From positions 30,198 to 92,062 of the forward strand of contig JAHDIE010000010.1 of assembly GCA_020630955.1 (NCBI GenBank): DNA of 61,865 nucleotides, given 5' to 3'. The notes under the pieces were generated by a model. That model ran no database searches, was not told the origin of the DNA, and saw nothing but the letters and a program-made list of their open reading frames with translations. The translations under genes and the position numbers were made by a program. This stretch comes from Saprospiraceae bacterium. Lineage in GTDB: Bacteria; Bacteroidota; Bacteroidia; Chitinophagales; Saprospiraceae. Positions within the stretch are counted from its first letter, which is position 1, and each line of letters opens with the position of its first letter. Shown here one piece after another: positions 53,532 through 61,865 of the stretch.

Positions 53532-54635
53532 ATGTTGACTGAGATTTTTAGATACTTTTTTAAATTAGGATTCATTGCTTTTGGAGGTCCTGCAGCACAT
53601 GTTGCAATGATGCAAGATGATTTGGTAGAAAAAAAGCAATGGATGAGTAATGAAGAATTTCTTGATTACTTAGGTACCACAAATCTAATACCTGGTCCAA
53701 ACTCTACCGAAATGACGATGCATTGCGGATATCATAGAGGAGGAATTCCAGGTTTATTTATTGCAGGAATATCTTTTATTGTACCAGCGGCAACACTCAC
53801 TTTAATTGTTGCTATTATTTTTGAAAAGTATGGTGATATATCGTGGATGGTTCCAATTGTGAATGGAATTAAAGCTGCAGTTATTTCTTTCATCTTTGGG
53901 GCTATACTAAAACTTGGGAAGAAAGCTGTAAAGGATAGTTTTCTTGCAATTATAGGGCTACTCGTTGTTATCTTTTGCCTCCTTGGCTATAGTGAGGTTT
54001 TAATGATCCTTTCAGCCGGCATCATAGTTCTGCTTGCTAGATCGTTATTGTTTCAAAAACAACTTAATAGTTTATTCATTTTACCTTTGTTTGGCTTGTT
54101 TGCCAATAGCTTTACACTCACAAAAATGTTTCTTATTTTTTTAAAAATTGGAGCGATTTTGTTTGGAAGTGGTTATGTGTTATTTGCATACCTAGATGGA
54201 GAATTTATTAGTAATTTAGGATGGTTAACGCATCCGGATTTGGTTGAGGCTGTTGCCATTGGACAAGTCACTCCCGGGCCTGTACTTTCAACAGCCACAT
54301 TTATTGGATACAAATTAGGTGGATTATCTGGTGCAGTTTTAGCTACCTTAGGAATTTTTCTTCCTTCTTTCATATATGTGGTAATTCTAGAGAAATTTAT
54401 TGAAAAAATGAGGAATTCAACTCATCTGAGAAATTTCTTGTCAGGTGTAAATATTGCAGCAGTTGCTGCCATGGTAGCGGTTAGTTTTGAAATGGCTAGA
54501 TCTATTGTGATAGATTGGAAAACAGGCTTAATATGTGTGCTTAGTTTTTTGGTATACTTTTACTTCAAAGGCATCAATGCACTATATATAATTATTGGTG
54601 GAGGAGTGCTGGGTTACATATTTTCATTCATTTAA
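53532..54635 (+). CDS. chrA: Chromate transporter ChrA family
   Basis: The 367-residue membrane protein has two homologous halves of about six helices each. The first half carries FFKLGFIAFGGPAAHVAMMQ and GTTNLIPGPNSTEM, and the second FLKIGAILFGSGYVLFAYLDG and AIGQVTPGPVLSTATFIGYK. These are signature positions of the CHR superfamily. It may export chromate, but in marine bacteria many members probably handle other anions. Its TAA directly abuts the opposing dnaG stop. Confidence 0.92.
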   Translation: MLTEIFRYFFKLGFIAFGGPAAHVAMMQDDLVEKKQWMSNEEFLDYLGTTNLIPGPNSTEMTMHCGYHRGGIPGLFIAGISFIVPAATLTLIVAIIFEKYGDISWMVPIVNGIKAAVISFIFGAILKLGKKAVKDSFLAIIGLLVVIFCLLGYSEVLMILSAGIIVLLARSLLFQKQLNSLFILPLFGLFANSFTLTKMFLIFLKIGAILFGSGYVLFAYLDGEFISNLGWLTHPDLVEAVAIGQVTPGPVLSTATFIGYKLGGLSGAVLATLGIFLPSFIYVVILEKFIEKMRNSTHLRNFLSGVNIAAVAAMVAVSFEMARSIVIDWKTGLICVLSFLVYFYFKGINALYIIIGGGVLGYIFSFI

Positions 54636-56690
54636 TTACCCAATGACAATACCTCGATGTTCAGCAATTCTTATTTTTTCGGCTTGAAGCTGCTTGTACG
54701 CCAATAGTAATTGTTTCAACTTTTCTTGGTCATCGTTTTCTGAGGCTTCTCTAATTTTTACTTCAAGAGATTCCATTATCCGTTTTGCTTTTCTATATTT
54801 AAACCTGGCAATAGCTTGAAATGAATCATCTAAATAATTTTTTTCAGGAAATGGTTGGTTGACAAGATGGACACCTTTTTCATCCCAAGCGGCATAACTA
54901 TGAGGTGAGCTCATTAAATCAATTGCTATTTTTTGCTTGCTCGAATCTGGGTGATTCGAAAAATAAGAAGATGCAATAGATTCCCCTTTTTCAACTCTAT
55001 CAATAGCTTCTAGAATTATTTCTTTGTAGATTTCATTATCAAAGTATTCAATAACATCCACAATATTGCTATAAATGTATTCTGCAACTGTTACATTTCC
55101 TTCCGGGTCTTTAATAATGTCTGAACCATTCGTGATGACAATCCTAACTAGGTCTTTTTCTTGATATACATCACCTGTTTCTAGAGCAGCTTGTTTTTTG
55201 GAGGTGGATTCTTTGCTTTGGTAATATTTTTCTTCTTCTCCAGCTTCATAAAGAGTTTGTTCAGCAGGCCATGGGGCATCAATCGGAGCATCATTACTTA
55301 TATCGGAATCAGAATGCGGAAATCCTACTGCATTAAAGTTTTTATTTTCCTTTTGTCTTTGTTCTCTTTCTCTCGTTTTCTTTTGCCTTCTTATTTTTTC
55401 TCTAATTATTTTATTTGCAGCATTATTTAATATTTCTTCACGAGTTCCTAGAAGGCTGCTTGCTTTTTGAATATATGCTGATCTTTTAATAGTGTCACTT
55501 ATTTTGGCTATGGACTCAACAATTTCTTTTATTATGGCTGACTTTTTAATAGGATCATCTTTTGCATCCTCTAAATATAAATCCAATTTGAAAAGAATAA
55601 AGTCTTTGGCATTCTCTGAAATGTATTGATTAAACTTTTCATGACCGACTTTTTTAACATAAGAGTCTGGGTCATCTCCATTTGGAAGTAATGCTATCCT
55701 AGCATTTAAATCTTGTTCGAGGGCTAGATCCATACCACGCATTGCAGCTTTAATTCCTGCACTATCTCCATCATAAAGAATCGTAAGATTATCGGTAAAT
55801 CTTTTGATAAGTAAAAGTTGTTCTTTAGTTAGCGCTGTCCCTGAACTTGCCACTACATTTTCAATTCCATTTTGATGTAAGCTTATAACATCAGTGTATC
55901 CTTCCACAAGGATACAGTTGTTTTCCTTACGCAAAGCTGTTTTAGCTTGAAACATCCCATAAAGTGTTTTGCTTTTATTGTACAAAACTGACTCTGGAGA
56001 ATTTAAATATTTTGGTGCTTTCTTATTTGTTTCAAGGATCCTTCCGGCAAATGCGATTGGTTTTCCAGATAGGTTATGTATTGTAAACATAACTCTTCCA
56101 TTAAAGAAGTCATTTCCTTTTTGTGTTATCAAACCTAATTCCTGAAGGTATTCAAGATTATACTGGGATAAAGTTGCTTGCTGTTTAAGGTCTGATCTGT
56201 CTTTTAACGCATATCCAAGACCAAATTTTTCTATGATGGATTCTCTATAACCACGTTCCCTAAAATAGGAGAGACCAATAGACTTTCCTTCGGGATGTTC
56301 TTTTAGTTTGTCTGAAAAATATTTTTCGGCAAATTGATTTACAATTGCAAGACTTTCTTTATGCTTCTTTTCTTCCTCATAATCTTCGTTATTGTCAGTT
56401 GATTCCTCTAATTCAATTCCATAACGTGAGGCAAGTGATCGAATGGCTTCAACAAAACTCATTTTCTCAACTTCCATCAGGAATTGAATTGAATTCCCAC
56501 CTTTGCCACAACCAAAGCATTTGTAAATATTTTTTGCAGGAGAGACATTAAAAGAAGCAGTTTTTTCATCATGAAAAGGACATAATCCTTTCATTCCTGA
56601 TCCTGCTCTTTTGAGAGTGACGAAATCTCCAACCACTTCTTCAACTCGCGCTGCCGCAATCACGTCTTGTATGGATTTTTGTGATATCAC
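54636..56690 (-). CDS. dnaG: DNA primase DnaG
   Basis: DnaG makes RNA primers at the replication fork. The 684-residue protein has the CHC2 zinc finger (Cys37, His40, Cys58, Cys61 in CPFHDEKTASF and KCFGC), the TOPRIM core with EGYTDVISLHQNG and YDGDSAGIKAA, and a C-terminal helicase-binding region. The start is GTG at 56690, as the usual ISQKSIQDVI opening follows directly. It is monocistronic and ends against chrA. Confidence 0.96.
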   Translation of the reverse strand: MISQKSIQDVIAAARVEEVVGDFVTLKRAGSGMKGLCPFHDEKTASFNVSPAKNIYKCFGCGKGGNSIQFLMEVEKMSFVEAIRSLASRYGIELEESTDNNEDYEEEKKHKESLAIVNQFAEKYFSDKLKEHPEGKSIGLSYFRERGYRESIIEKFGLGYALKDRSDLKQQATLSQYNLEYLQELGLITQKGNDFFNGRVMFTIHNLSGKPIAFAGRILETNKKAPKYLNSPESVLYNKSKTLYGMFQAKTALRKENNCILVEGYTDVISLHQNGIENVVASSGTALTKEQLLLIKRFTDNLTILYDGDSAGIKAAMRGMDLALEQDLNARIALLPNGDDPDSYVKKVGHEKFNQYISENAKDFILFKLDLYLEDAKDDPIKKSAIIKEIVESIAKISDTIKRSAYIQKASSLLGTREEILNNAANKIIREKIRRQKKTREREQRQKENKNFNAVGFPHSDSDISNDAPIDAPWPAEQTLYEAGEEEKYYQSKESTSKKQAALETGDVYQEKDLVRIVITNGSDIIKDPEGNVTVAEYIYSNIVDVIEYFDNEIYKEIILEAIDRVEKGESIASSYFSNHPDSSKQKIAIDLMSSPHSYAAWDEKGVHLVNQPFPEKNYLDDSFQAIARFKYRKAKRIMESLEVKIREASENDDQEKLKQLLLAYKQLQAEKIRIAEHRGIVIG

Positions 56691-56762
56691 TTTACAAAAA
56701 TAATGAAAGAAATGAGTAGATCACTTTTTATTATAGTATTTAAAATCGTACTAAATAAAAAT

Positions 56763-59700
56763 TTAGTGTTTAATAATTTTCCTAAAAGTTTTTTCTCCAT
56801 TTATGGTCACCTCAATCAAATAAATACCAGATACTAAAAAATGCAAATCAATAAACTCTTTTGGTTCTCGAAAATCATCAACATATTTGCCTAGAGCATC
56901 ATGAATAGTGATCATATCTATGTTATGATCTGATTGAATATAAAGTTGTTCTGTAAAAGGGTTCGGATACAATAATAAATCTTCAAAGAGAGGATTCTTA
57001 TTACTACTTTCGAAACTGATATAAAAATCCTCTGTTTGAAAAAAGCATCCATTGTTGTCTGTGATAATACAATAATATATTCCTTCACTTAAATTGTTAA
57101 TGTCCGATTCATTAGAAATAATATTTCCAGATTGATCATACCAATTGTAATTATAAGGAAGAGTACCTCCGTCCATACTTATCTCAATTGCACCATCAGA
57201 TGCTCCAGATTCTGTCAATTGGAAGACTATAGTATTTGACAATTCAAGTGGAGCTGGTTCAGAAATATATATTGAATCCATGAGCATACAATTGCCTTGA
57301 ATGACGGTAAAGTAATATGTGCCAACTGGTAAATTATTAACCAGTCCATTTTCATAAACTATAACAATAGAATCATTGGCCATTACCTGATAACTGCCAT
57401 CCTGAGCTCCAGCACAACTAACATCCGCAATTTGAATATCATAATTAAGATCTCCATCTATAGTCACTGAAGTTTCACAAAATGAGACATTGCCTTGATA
57501 ATCCGTCACGGTATAGTTAACGATGGTTGTCCCGAGCTGAAAGTCATCTGGTTTGTTTGATTCAATTATTTGAATGCCGCAATTGTCTGTTACAAAAGGG
57601 TCAGCTATATCAAATTCCATGCAATCAAAAATTGTGATATCATCAAGGCAAAAAATGCTTGGTGGAAAGGTGTCAATAATGGTTAATACAAAATTTGTGT
57701 CTGTGGTATTGCCCAATTCATCAGTTAATACGGTAGGAATTAAGTGTTCGTTATTTAAGTCATTACATTGTAATAATGATTCATCAATTTCGATATTTAT
57801 TGGGCCTCCACAATTATCAAAAGAGCCCAAATCAAATTGGAATGCTCCAAGAAATCCAGATTCATCCACATACACAGTTGCATCCTGAAAGACAGGAGTT
57901 GGACCTTGGCTGTCTTGATATTCAATTGTAATTGTATCTAAAATAGAACAACCTTCGGCATCTGTAACCAAAATTGGATACTCTCCTTCTTCTTGAATTT
58001 CTAAAGGTAATTCAATACTGAAAGGAGGTGTTCCTCCTGTTGGGTTTAATAAACTAATTAAAGGTTCTTCCCCTGGACAATTTGGTTGTTGAATTTCTAT
58101 CTCAATGAATTCTAACGTACAACTACTTCCCTCATCTATGATATAAGAACCGTTGTACAAGCAATTATTAAAATCCGTTAGCGTAAAACTATAATTACCA
58201 GGCAATAATCCTGTGAAGCTTTGAATTGAATCAACAGGATTGCCATTAATAAAATAAGGTGAAATTCCTCCAATTATTTCGATAACCACAGATCCATCCG
58301 CATTGCCATCTCCGGTAGTTGGAAGGCTGGATATATTTACATAAAGTGAATCAGGCATATTGCTTGTCCATGATAAGGTGTCGGTACAATTGTTTGCATC
58401 AATGGAAGTAAAAGTATAACTACCAGCTCCAAGATTTAAGATGGTATCATTGGTTGTTTGCATATCATTGAAGAAAGAATAATTACCACTACCTCCTGTT
58501 GCTGTTAAAAACAAAGTGTCAATAAGATCCCCATGGCAAAGAATGGAATTGCTTGACGTAACTGATAACTCTAATGAATCAGGTTGCGTTACAACAAAAT
58601 TTGATTCGTATTGACACATATCAACTGACTCAATAGTTATAGAGTATGAACCTGGACTTAAATTATGTATGCTAGATCCAGTTTCTCCATTGCTCCAATT
58701 TAATGAACTGACTTCATCTGGATCTTCAAAAATCAAGTTTATACTTCCATCCGAAACACCGTAACAACTAATATTACTTATTGCGGTTTGATAATTAATT
58801 TGGGAGGAACTATTGATCGTATAAGATTGCTCTATGCTGCAATTGTTTTCGTCCGTTACCGTAACAGAATAATCACCGGCTGACAAACCAGAATTGGTAT
58901 TTCCAATCACTCCATTATTCCAATTGATGGTATAATCACCAGTCCCACCTGATAAATTTATTGATATAGAACCAAGAGAAGAACATTCTTCATCTATTAC
59001 ATTTGCACTAATTTCAATAGGATCAGGCTCAATAATTTCTGTTGAAACTATAGTTTGGCAAAAATTATCATCAGTTATTGTTATTTCATAAAATCCAGCA
59101 GATAAATTTTCTTCAAATTGAGAGGTAAATCCATTGCTCCAATTATAATTGTAGTTGCCTGAACCTCCTGAAGAGATAATTTCAATAGTTCCATTTGCTA
59201 ATCCATAGCAATCGATCGGAGAAATAAGAATATCAGACGTTAATTCTAAAGGTTCATTGATTAAAACTGAAAACTCAAGTTCACTTCCATTATCATCCGT
59301 TATTAATACATCATTTGTTCCAGGTTCTAATTCAAAAGCTGGATTTGAAGATTCTCCATTACTCCATTGAAAACTATATGGAGGAGTTCCCCCTTGAACA
59401 TTCAATTCAACAAAACCATTATTGTATCCAAAACAACTTATGTCCATTTGCTCGGAAATAGTTACTTCTAGAGGTGCAGTTGTTGCCGTCAATTCTGTTT
59501 GGTATTCTAAGACCTTCATGCGATCATTACTATTTGCTCCATTTCCATTAGCTAAAATAGTGGTGGCATAAAAAGTTATGGTTTCCATATCTGGTCCAGC
59601 TGGTGATGTCCATTCTACATCCCAGCTCACAGAAGTTGAGCCACCAAAGTTAATGGCAGGTTCGTGCTCAAAATAATTTCTATCATTTGAAGCTGTGATG

Positions 59701-60026
59701 GTGGAATTAGAGCCAGGGTTGCTTAACGTGCCAATGTTATCATCATTGCTGTCCAAAACAACCATTTGAAATCCTGCTCTGGTGGGGTTACCTAGCGTAT
59801 ATTCTGAGGTAACTGTAAGATTATAAGTTGTATTGGCCTCAATAGTAGAAGGTACACCTGAAATTTCCAAAGTCCCATCAATAGAAGAGGTGCCCGAATG
59901 ACAATCATAACAATTTCCTTCACCAGGAGCATTCGTTTTCCCATTAGGAGGGTTAGAAGAAAGACCAAGTCCTATGATTAATATTGATACAATTATTGCT
60001 GCCGACTTTAACTTATACTTTTGCAT
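56763..60026 (-). CDS. SprB-repeat surface protein with T9SS type A sorting domain
   Basis: The 1087-residue exported protein has a signal peptide and then a domain resembling choice-of-anchor V (about 30-180) that opens with a heme-like motif CYDCH (39-43). Many SprB repeats follow (pattern DISCFGYNNGFVELNVQGG then PPYSFQWSNG), plus an HYR-like segment (VTDNCGIQIIESN). The final 70 residues form a T9SS type A domain (LYPNPFTEQLYIQ, GIYLIEVTINGEKTFRKIIK). It would be carried by the T9SS and attached to the surface. No processing enzyme is next to it. Confidence 0.92.
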   Translation of the reverse strand: MQKYKLKSAAIIVSILIIGLGLSSNPPNGKTNAPGEGNCYDCHSGTSSIDGTLEISGVPSTIEANTTYNLTVTSEYTLGNPTRAGFQMVVLDSNDDNIGTLSNPGSNSTITASNDRNYFEHEPAINFGGSTSVSWDVEWTSPAGPDMETITFYATTILANGNGANSNDRMKVLEYQTELTATTAPLEVTISEQMDISCFGYNNGFVELNVQGGTPPYSFQWSNGESSNPAFELEPGTNDVLITDDNGSELEFSVLINEPLELTSDILISPIDCYGLANGTIEIISSGGSGNYNYNWSNGFTSQFEENLSAGFYEITITDDNFCQTIVSTEIIEPDPIEISANVIDEECSSLGSISINLSGGTGDYTINWNNGVIGNTNSGLSAGDYSVTVTDENNCSIEQSYTINSSSQINYQTAISNISCYGVSDGSINLIFEDPDEVSSLNWSNGETGSSIHNLSPGSYSITIESVDMCQYESNFVVTQPDSLELSVTSSNSILCHGDLIDTLFLTATGGSGNYSFFNDMQTTNDTILNLGAGSYTFTSIDANNCTDTLSWTSNMPDSLYVNISSLPTTGDGNADGSVVIEIIGGISPYFINGNPVDSIQSFTGLLPGNYSFTLTDFNNCLYNGSYIIDEGSSCTLEFIEIEIQQPNCPGEEPLISLLNPTGGTPPFSIELPLEIQEEGEYPILVTDAEGCSILDTITIEYQDSQGPTPVFQDATVYVDESGFLGAFQFDLGSFDNCGGPINIEIDESLLQCNDLNNEHLIPTVLTDELGNTTDTNFVLTIIDTFPPSIFCLDDITIFDCMEFDIADPFVTDNCGIQIIESNKPDDFQLGTTIVNYTVTDYQGNVSFCETSVTIDGDLNYDIQIADVSCAGAQDGSYQVMANDSIVIVYENGLVNNLPVGTYYFTVIQGNCMLMDSIYISEPAPLELSNTIVFQLTESGASDGAIEISMDGGTLPYNYNWYDQSGNIISNESDINNLSEGIYYCIITDNNGCFFQTEDFYISFESSNKNPLFEDLLLYPNPFTEQLYIQSDHNIDMITIHDALGKYVDDFREPKEFIDLHFLVSGIYLIEVTINGEKTFRKIIKH

Positions 60027-60035
60027 GATGATTTA

Positions 60036-60058
60036 TTTTACTACGGATAGTAGTAAAA
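60036..60058. repeat. Perfect inverted repeat ahead of the type A cargo gene
   Basis: TTTTACTAC and GTAGTAAAA are exact complements around a GGATA spacer. The repeat sits 10 bases upstream of the start at 60026 and after the ftsY stop (60095). No T-tract follows on the minus strand, so an operator or leader hairpin is at least as likely as a terminator. Confidence 0.5.
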
Positions 60059-60094
60059 ATAAGCCATGTTAATCTACAAATGAAATTTGTTGGT

Positions 60095-61048
60095 CTATTT
60101 AAACAATGAATCGATGAAAGCTTGCTTGTTAAATACTTGCAAATGGTCTATTCCTTCTCCAACTCCAATATACTTTATCGGAATCTTAAATATGTCAGAA
60201 ATGCCTAGCACCACACCACCTTTTGCTGAGCCATCTAACTTTGTTAATGCAATTGCTGTAACATCTGTTGCTTTTGTAAAGTGTTTTGCCTGCTCAATTG
60301 CGTTCTGACCAGTCGTAGCATCTAAGACCAATAATACCTCATGAGGTGCGCCTTCTTTCTTTTTATTGATACTGTTTTTTATTTTTGTCAACTCGTCCAT
60401 TAAATGAAGTTTTGTATGGAGTCGACCCGCAGTATCTATTATTACTACATCATATCCAGAATTTATAGCTTCTTGAGTTGCTTCATATGCTACAGCAGCA
60501 GGATCTGCATGCATGCCTTTATCAAAAAAACCACATTCGTTTCTTTCAGCCCAAATTTTTAATTGATCTACCGCGGCAGCTCTAAATGTATCAGCAGCAC
60601 CAAGAAGAACCTTTTTACCTCTTTGTTTGTATTGATTAGCAAGTTTTCCAATTGTAGTTGTCTTACCAACGCCATTCACGCCAACAACCAACAAAACATG
60701 AGGTTTAACCTGTTCATCAAACACAAAATCTTCTATGTCCTCTGTATTGTTTTCAGATAAGAGATTAACTATTTCGTTTTTTAAGAGATTGTTTAGCTGA
60801 TCGGTGTTGATGTATTTGTCCTTAGCAACTCTTGCTTCCAACCGGTCAATAATCTTGATGGTAGTGTCCAAACCAACATCTGCAGAGATAAGTATTTGTT
60901 CTAATTCGTCTAAAAAAGAAACATCTACCGTTGTTTTACCTGCAACTGCTTTTGCAAGTTTACCGAAGATGTTTGATTTTGTTTTTTCTAATCCTTTATC
61001 TAAATCTTCTTCTTTGTCTTTTGAGAAAAATTTGTCGAAAAATCCCAT
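60095..61048 (-). CDS. ftsY: Signal recognition particle receptor FtsY
   Basis: FtsY docks ribosome-SRP complexes at the membrane and hydrolyses GTP with Ffh. The 317-residue protein has a short basic-acidic A-region (FDKFFSKDKEEDLDKGLEK) and the NG domain: GVNGVGKTTTIGKLA, AADTFRAAAVDQL, DTAGRLHTK, and TKLDGSAKGGVVLGI. The ATG at 61048 is preceded by a terminator (61075-61106) that separates it from the ribosomal genes. The cargo protein downstream is probably transcribed independently. Confidence 0.96.
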   Translation of the reverse strand: MGFFDKFFSKDKEEDLDKGLEKTKSNIFGKLAKAVAGKTTVDVSFLDELEQILISADVGLDTTIKIIDRLEARVAKDKYINTDQLNNLLKNEIVNLLSENNTEDIEDFVFDEQVKPHVLLVVGVNGVGKTTTIGKLANQYKQRGKKVLLGAADTFRAAAVDQLKIWAERNECGFFDKGMHADPAAVAYEATQEAINSGYDVVIIDTAGRLHTKLHLMDELTKIKNSINKKKEGAPHEVLLVLDATTGQNAIEQAKHFTKATDVTAIALTKLDGSAKGGVVLGISDIFKIPIKYIGVGEGIDHLQVFNKQAFIDSLFK

Positions 61049-61074
61049 TATTTGGTGTTTGGTTCTATGATATA

Positions 61075-61106
61075 AAAATGGCTTCCTTGAATAAGAAAGC
61101 CATTTT
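61075..61106. terminator. Terminator between the ribosomal-protein operon and ftsY
   Basis: Ten-base arms AAAATGGCTT and AAGCCATTTT flank a 12-base spacer that adds three further pairs (CTT/AAG) past a C/A mismatch. On the minus strand a TTTTTATAT tract follows, so it ends the rpmB-rpmG-DUF4295 transcript. Confidence 0.8.
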
Positions 61107-61128
61107 GTTTTATTTAAAATATGAGGGC

Positions 61129-61305
61129 CTATTTGTTTTCAGCCATGTATTCTTTTACTTTGTCTTTATGGATCATAACCTCTTTGTAAGAGTATTTTCC
61201 AGTTTCAGGATTCTTAATACTTTTAATGATTTTAACAAAATCTCTTCCTGATCCAGCGTTGGCAGCTCTTTGTCCGACTCTGGAGTTTTTGGATACTTTA
61301 GCCAT
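61129..61305 (-). CDS. DUF4295 small protein (Bacteroidota ribosome-linked)
   Basis: The 58-residue basic protein (MAKVSKNSRVGQRAANAG start, ending KEYMAENK) matches DUF4295, a family found only in Bacteroidota beside L28 and L33. Its high Lys content and constant location suggest a ribosome- or RNA-binding function, but none has been demonstrated to my knowledge. It begins two bases from the rpmG stop and is followed by the terminator before ftsY. Confidence 0.93.
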   Translation of the reverse strand: MAKVSKNSRVGQRAANAGSGRDFVKIIKSIKNPETGKYSYKEVMIHKDKVKEYMAENK

Positions 61306-61307
61306 AA

Positions 61308-61496
61308 TTATTTAATTTCTTTGTGAATAGTATGTTTACGAAGAACAGGATTATATTTCTTAATTTCCATTCTATCAGGAGTATTCTTTCTGTTTTTCTG
61401 GGTAACGTATCTTGACGTTCCAGGCACGCCAGAAGCTTTATGCTCTGTGCATTCAAGAATAATTTGATTTCTATTTCCTTTACTTTTCTTAGCCAT
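61308..61496 (-). CDS. rpmG: 50S ribosomal protein L33
   Basis: The 62-residue protein shows the L33 pattern [33 protein letters not shown] and [16 protein letters not shown]. It has only one cysteine, so it lacks the zinc-binding C+ form. It lies between rpmB and the DUF4295 gene in the standard Bacteroidota order and is transcribed with them. Confidence 0.97.
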   Translation of the reverse strand: MAKKSKGNRNQIILECTEHKASGVPGTSRYVTQKNRKNTPDRMEIKKYNPVLRKHTIHKEIK

Positions 61497-61516
61497 TGTA
61501 TTATAATTCTACCTTA

Positions 61517-61765
61517 TTAAAGTTTGATACCGGTAAGAGTACCTTTCTTTTCACATTTTTTCATGTATTCATAGATACCCAGCTTATTGATATTTCTCAA
61601 AGCTGCTGAAGAAACTTTCAGTGTTATCCATTCGTCTTTTTCTTGAATGTAAAATCTTTTTTTATGAAGATTTGGTAAAAATCTACGCTTCGTCTTTCTG
61701 TTTGAGTGAGAAACGTTGTTTCCTGTTATCGGTCTTTTTCCTGTTAATTGACAAACTCTACTCAT
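61517..61765 (-). CDS. rpmB: 50S ribosomal protein L28
   Basis: The 82-residue protein has the typical opening [20 protein letters not shown], the basic [20 protein letters not shown] stretch and [14 protein letters not shown]. Length is normal. It starts 17 bases after tRNA-Arg and is probably transcribed with it or from a promoter in the tRNA region. Confidence 0.97.
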   Translation of the reverse strand: MSRVCQLTGKRPITGNNVSHSNRKTKRRFLPNLHKKRFYIQEKDEWITLKVSSAALRNINKLGIYEYMKKCEKKGTLTGIKL

Positions 61766-61781
61766 TGTATCTTAGTTTTTG

Positions 61782-61855
61782 TGACTCCGGAAGGATTCGA
61801 ACCCTCAACCTCCTGATCCGTAGTCAGGTATTCTATCCAGTTGAACTACGGAGCC
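61782..61855 (-). tRNA. tRNA-Arg (anticodon ACG)
   Basis: The 74-base minus-strand sequence folds into a cloverleaf. The acceptor is GGCTCCG / CGGAGTC (one G-T pair) with discriminator A. The anticodon stem is CCTGA / TCAGG around the loop CTACGGA, and the T-arm has GGTTCGAATCC. The anticodon is ACG, which after A34-to-inosine editing reads CGU, CGC and CGA. The CCA is not encoded. Confidence 0.94.
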
Positions 61856-61865
61856 TTACATATTA

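Noticed and set aside
1-61865. CRISPR array, insertion sequence, prophage or defence system
   Set aside because: No spaced short repeats, transposase, integrase, phage structural or known defence genes were seen. The only sizable repeat is the 510-bp duplication inside one gene.

Overview
The window is AT-rich, gene-dense chromosomal DNA from a member of the Bacteroidota. Marker features are a 58-residue DUF4295 protein behind ribosomal proteins L28 and L33, type IX secretion (T9SS) cargo with both type A and type B C-terminal signals, a PorP/SprF protein, S46 and M1 exopeptidases, BshB1 (bacillithiol), MqnA (futalosine menaquinone route), many short SCxx lipobox proteins, and promoters of the Bacteroidota form TTG/TAnnTTTG. 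A saprospirian or related marine lineage is plausible, but I cannot fix the family from sequence alone. I see no insertion sequence, prophage, CRISPR array or rRNA operon, and every intergenic stretch is shorter than 300 bases.

Layout. 1-12.3 kb: an RNA-maturation neighbourhood (mnmA, rimM, miaE, trmD and a THUMP methyltransferase) interleaved with secreted or lipoproteins, a prolyl oligopeptidase, the c-di-AMP synthase, an M20 dipeptidase and an FKBP isomerase. 12.2-19.2 kb: acyl-CoA carboxylase beta subunit, HtrA protease, dapF, a TPR protein, etfBA and a bifunctional-nuclease-domain protein. 19.2-20.6 kb: a compact lipoprotein / SCO1 / cytochrome c operon likely to serve copper delivery and respiration. 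20.7-24.8 kb: cryptochrome-DASH, mqnA, fabH, bshB1. 24.8-30.6 kb: the rarA-purK-mutS operon and an AlkD-type glycosylase. 30.6-37.7 kb: peptide scavenging (S46 and M1 peptidases, C1 peptidase), threonine aldolase and a Nudix-like regulator. 37.8-40.8 kb: lepA, a DUF1573 protein and a sirtuin. 41.0-49.0 kb: a T9SS operon of PorP/SprF-like protein, TPR/propeller/OmpA protein and a 1465-residue type B cargo. 49.0-56.7 kb: yajC, aroK, a membrane-bound subtilase, trxB, fba, chrA, dnaG. 56.7-61.9 kb: a 1087-residue type A T9SS cargo, ftsY, DUF4295, rpmG, rpmB and tRNA-Arg(ACG).

How it works together: housekeeping genes for translation, replication and repair are mixed with exported proteins that fit a surface-active, protein-degrading heterotroph. 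Convergent genes are packed stop-to-stop (several share or abut stop codons), and an unusual share of housekeeping genes start with TTG or GTG. The most interesting parts are the T9SS operon with a large dyad in its leader and a 510-bp internal tandem duplication, the Met/His-rich lipoprotein beside SCO1 and cytochrome c, the four-helix membrane subtilase, the Nudix regulator with a broken Nudix box, and the c-di-AMP synthase with no canonical start codon.
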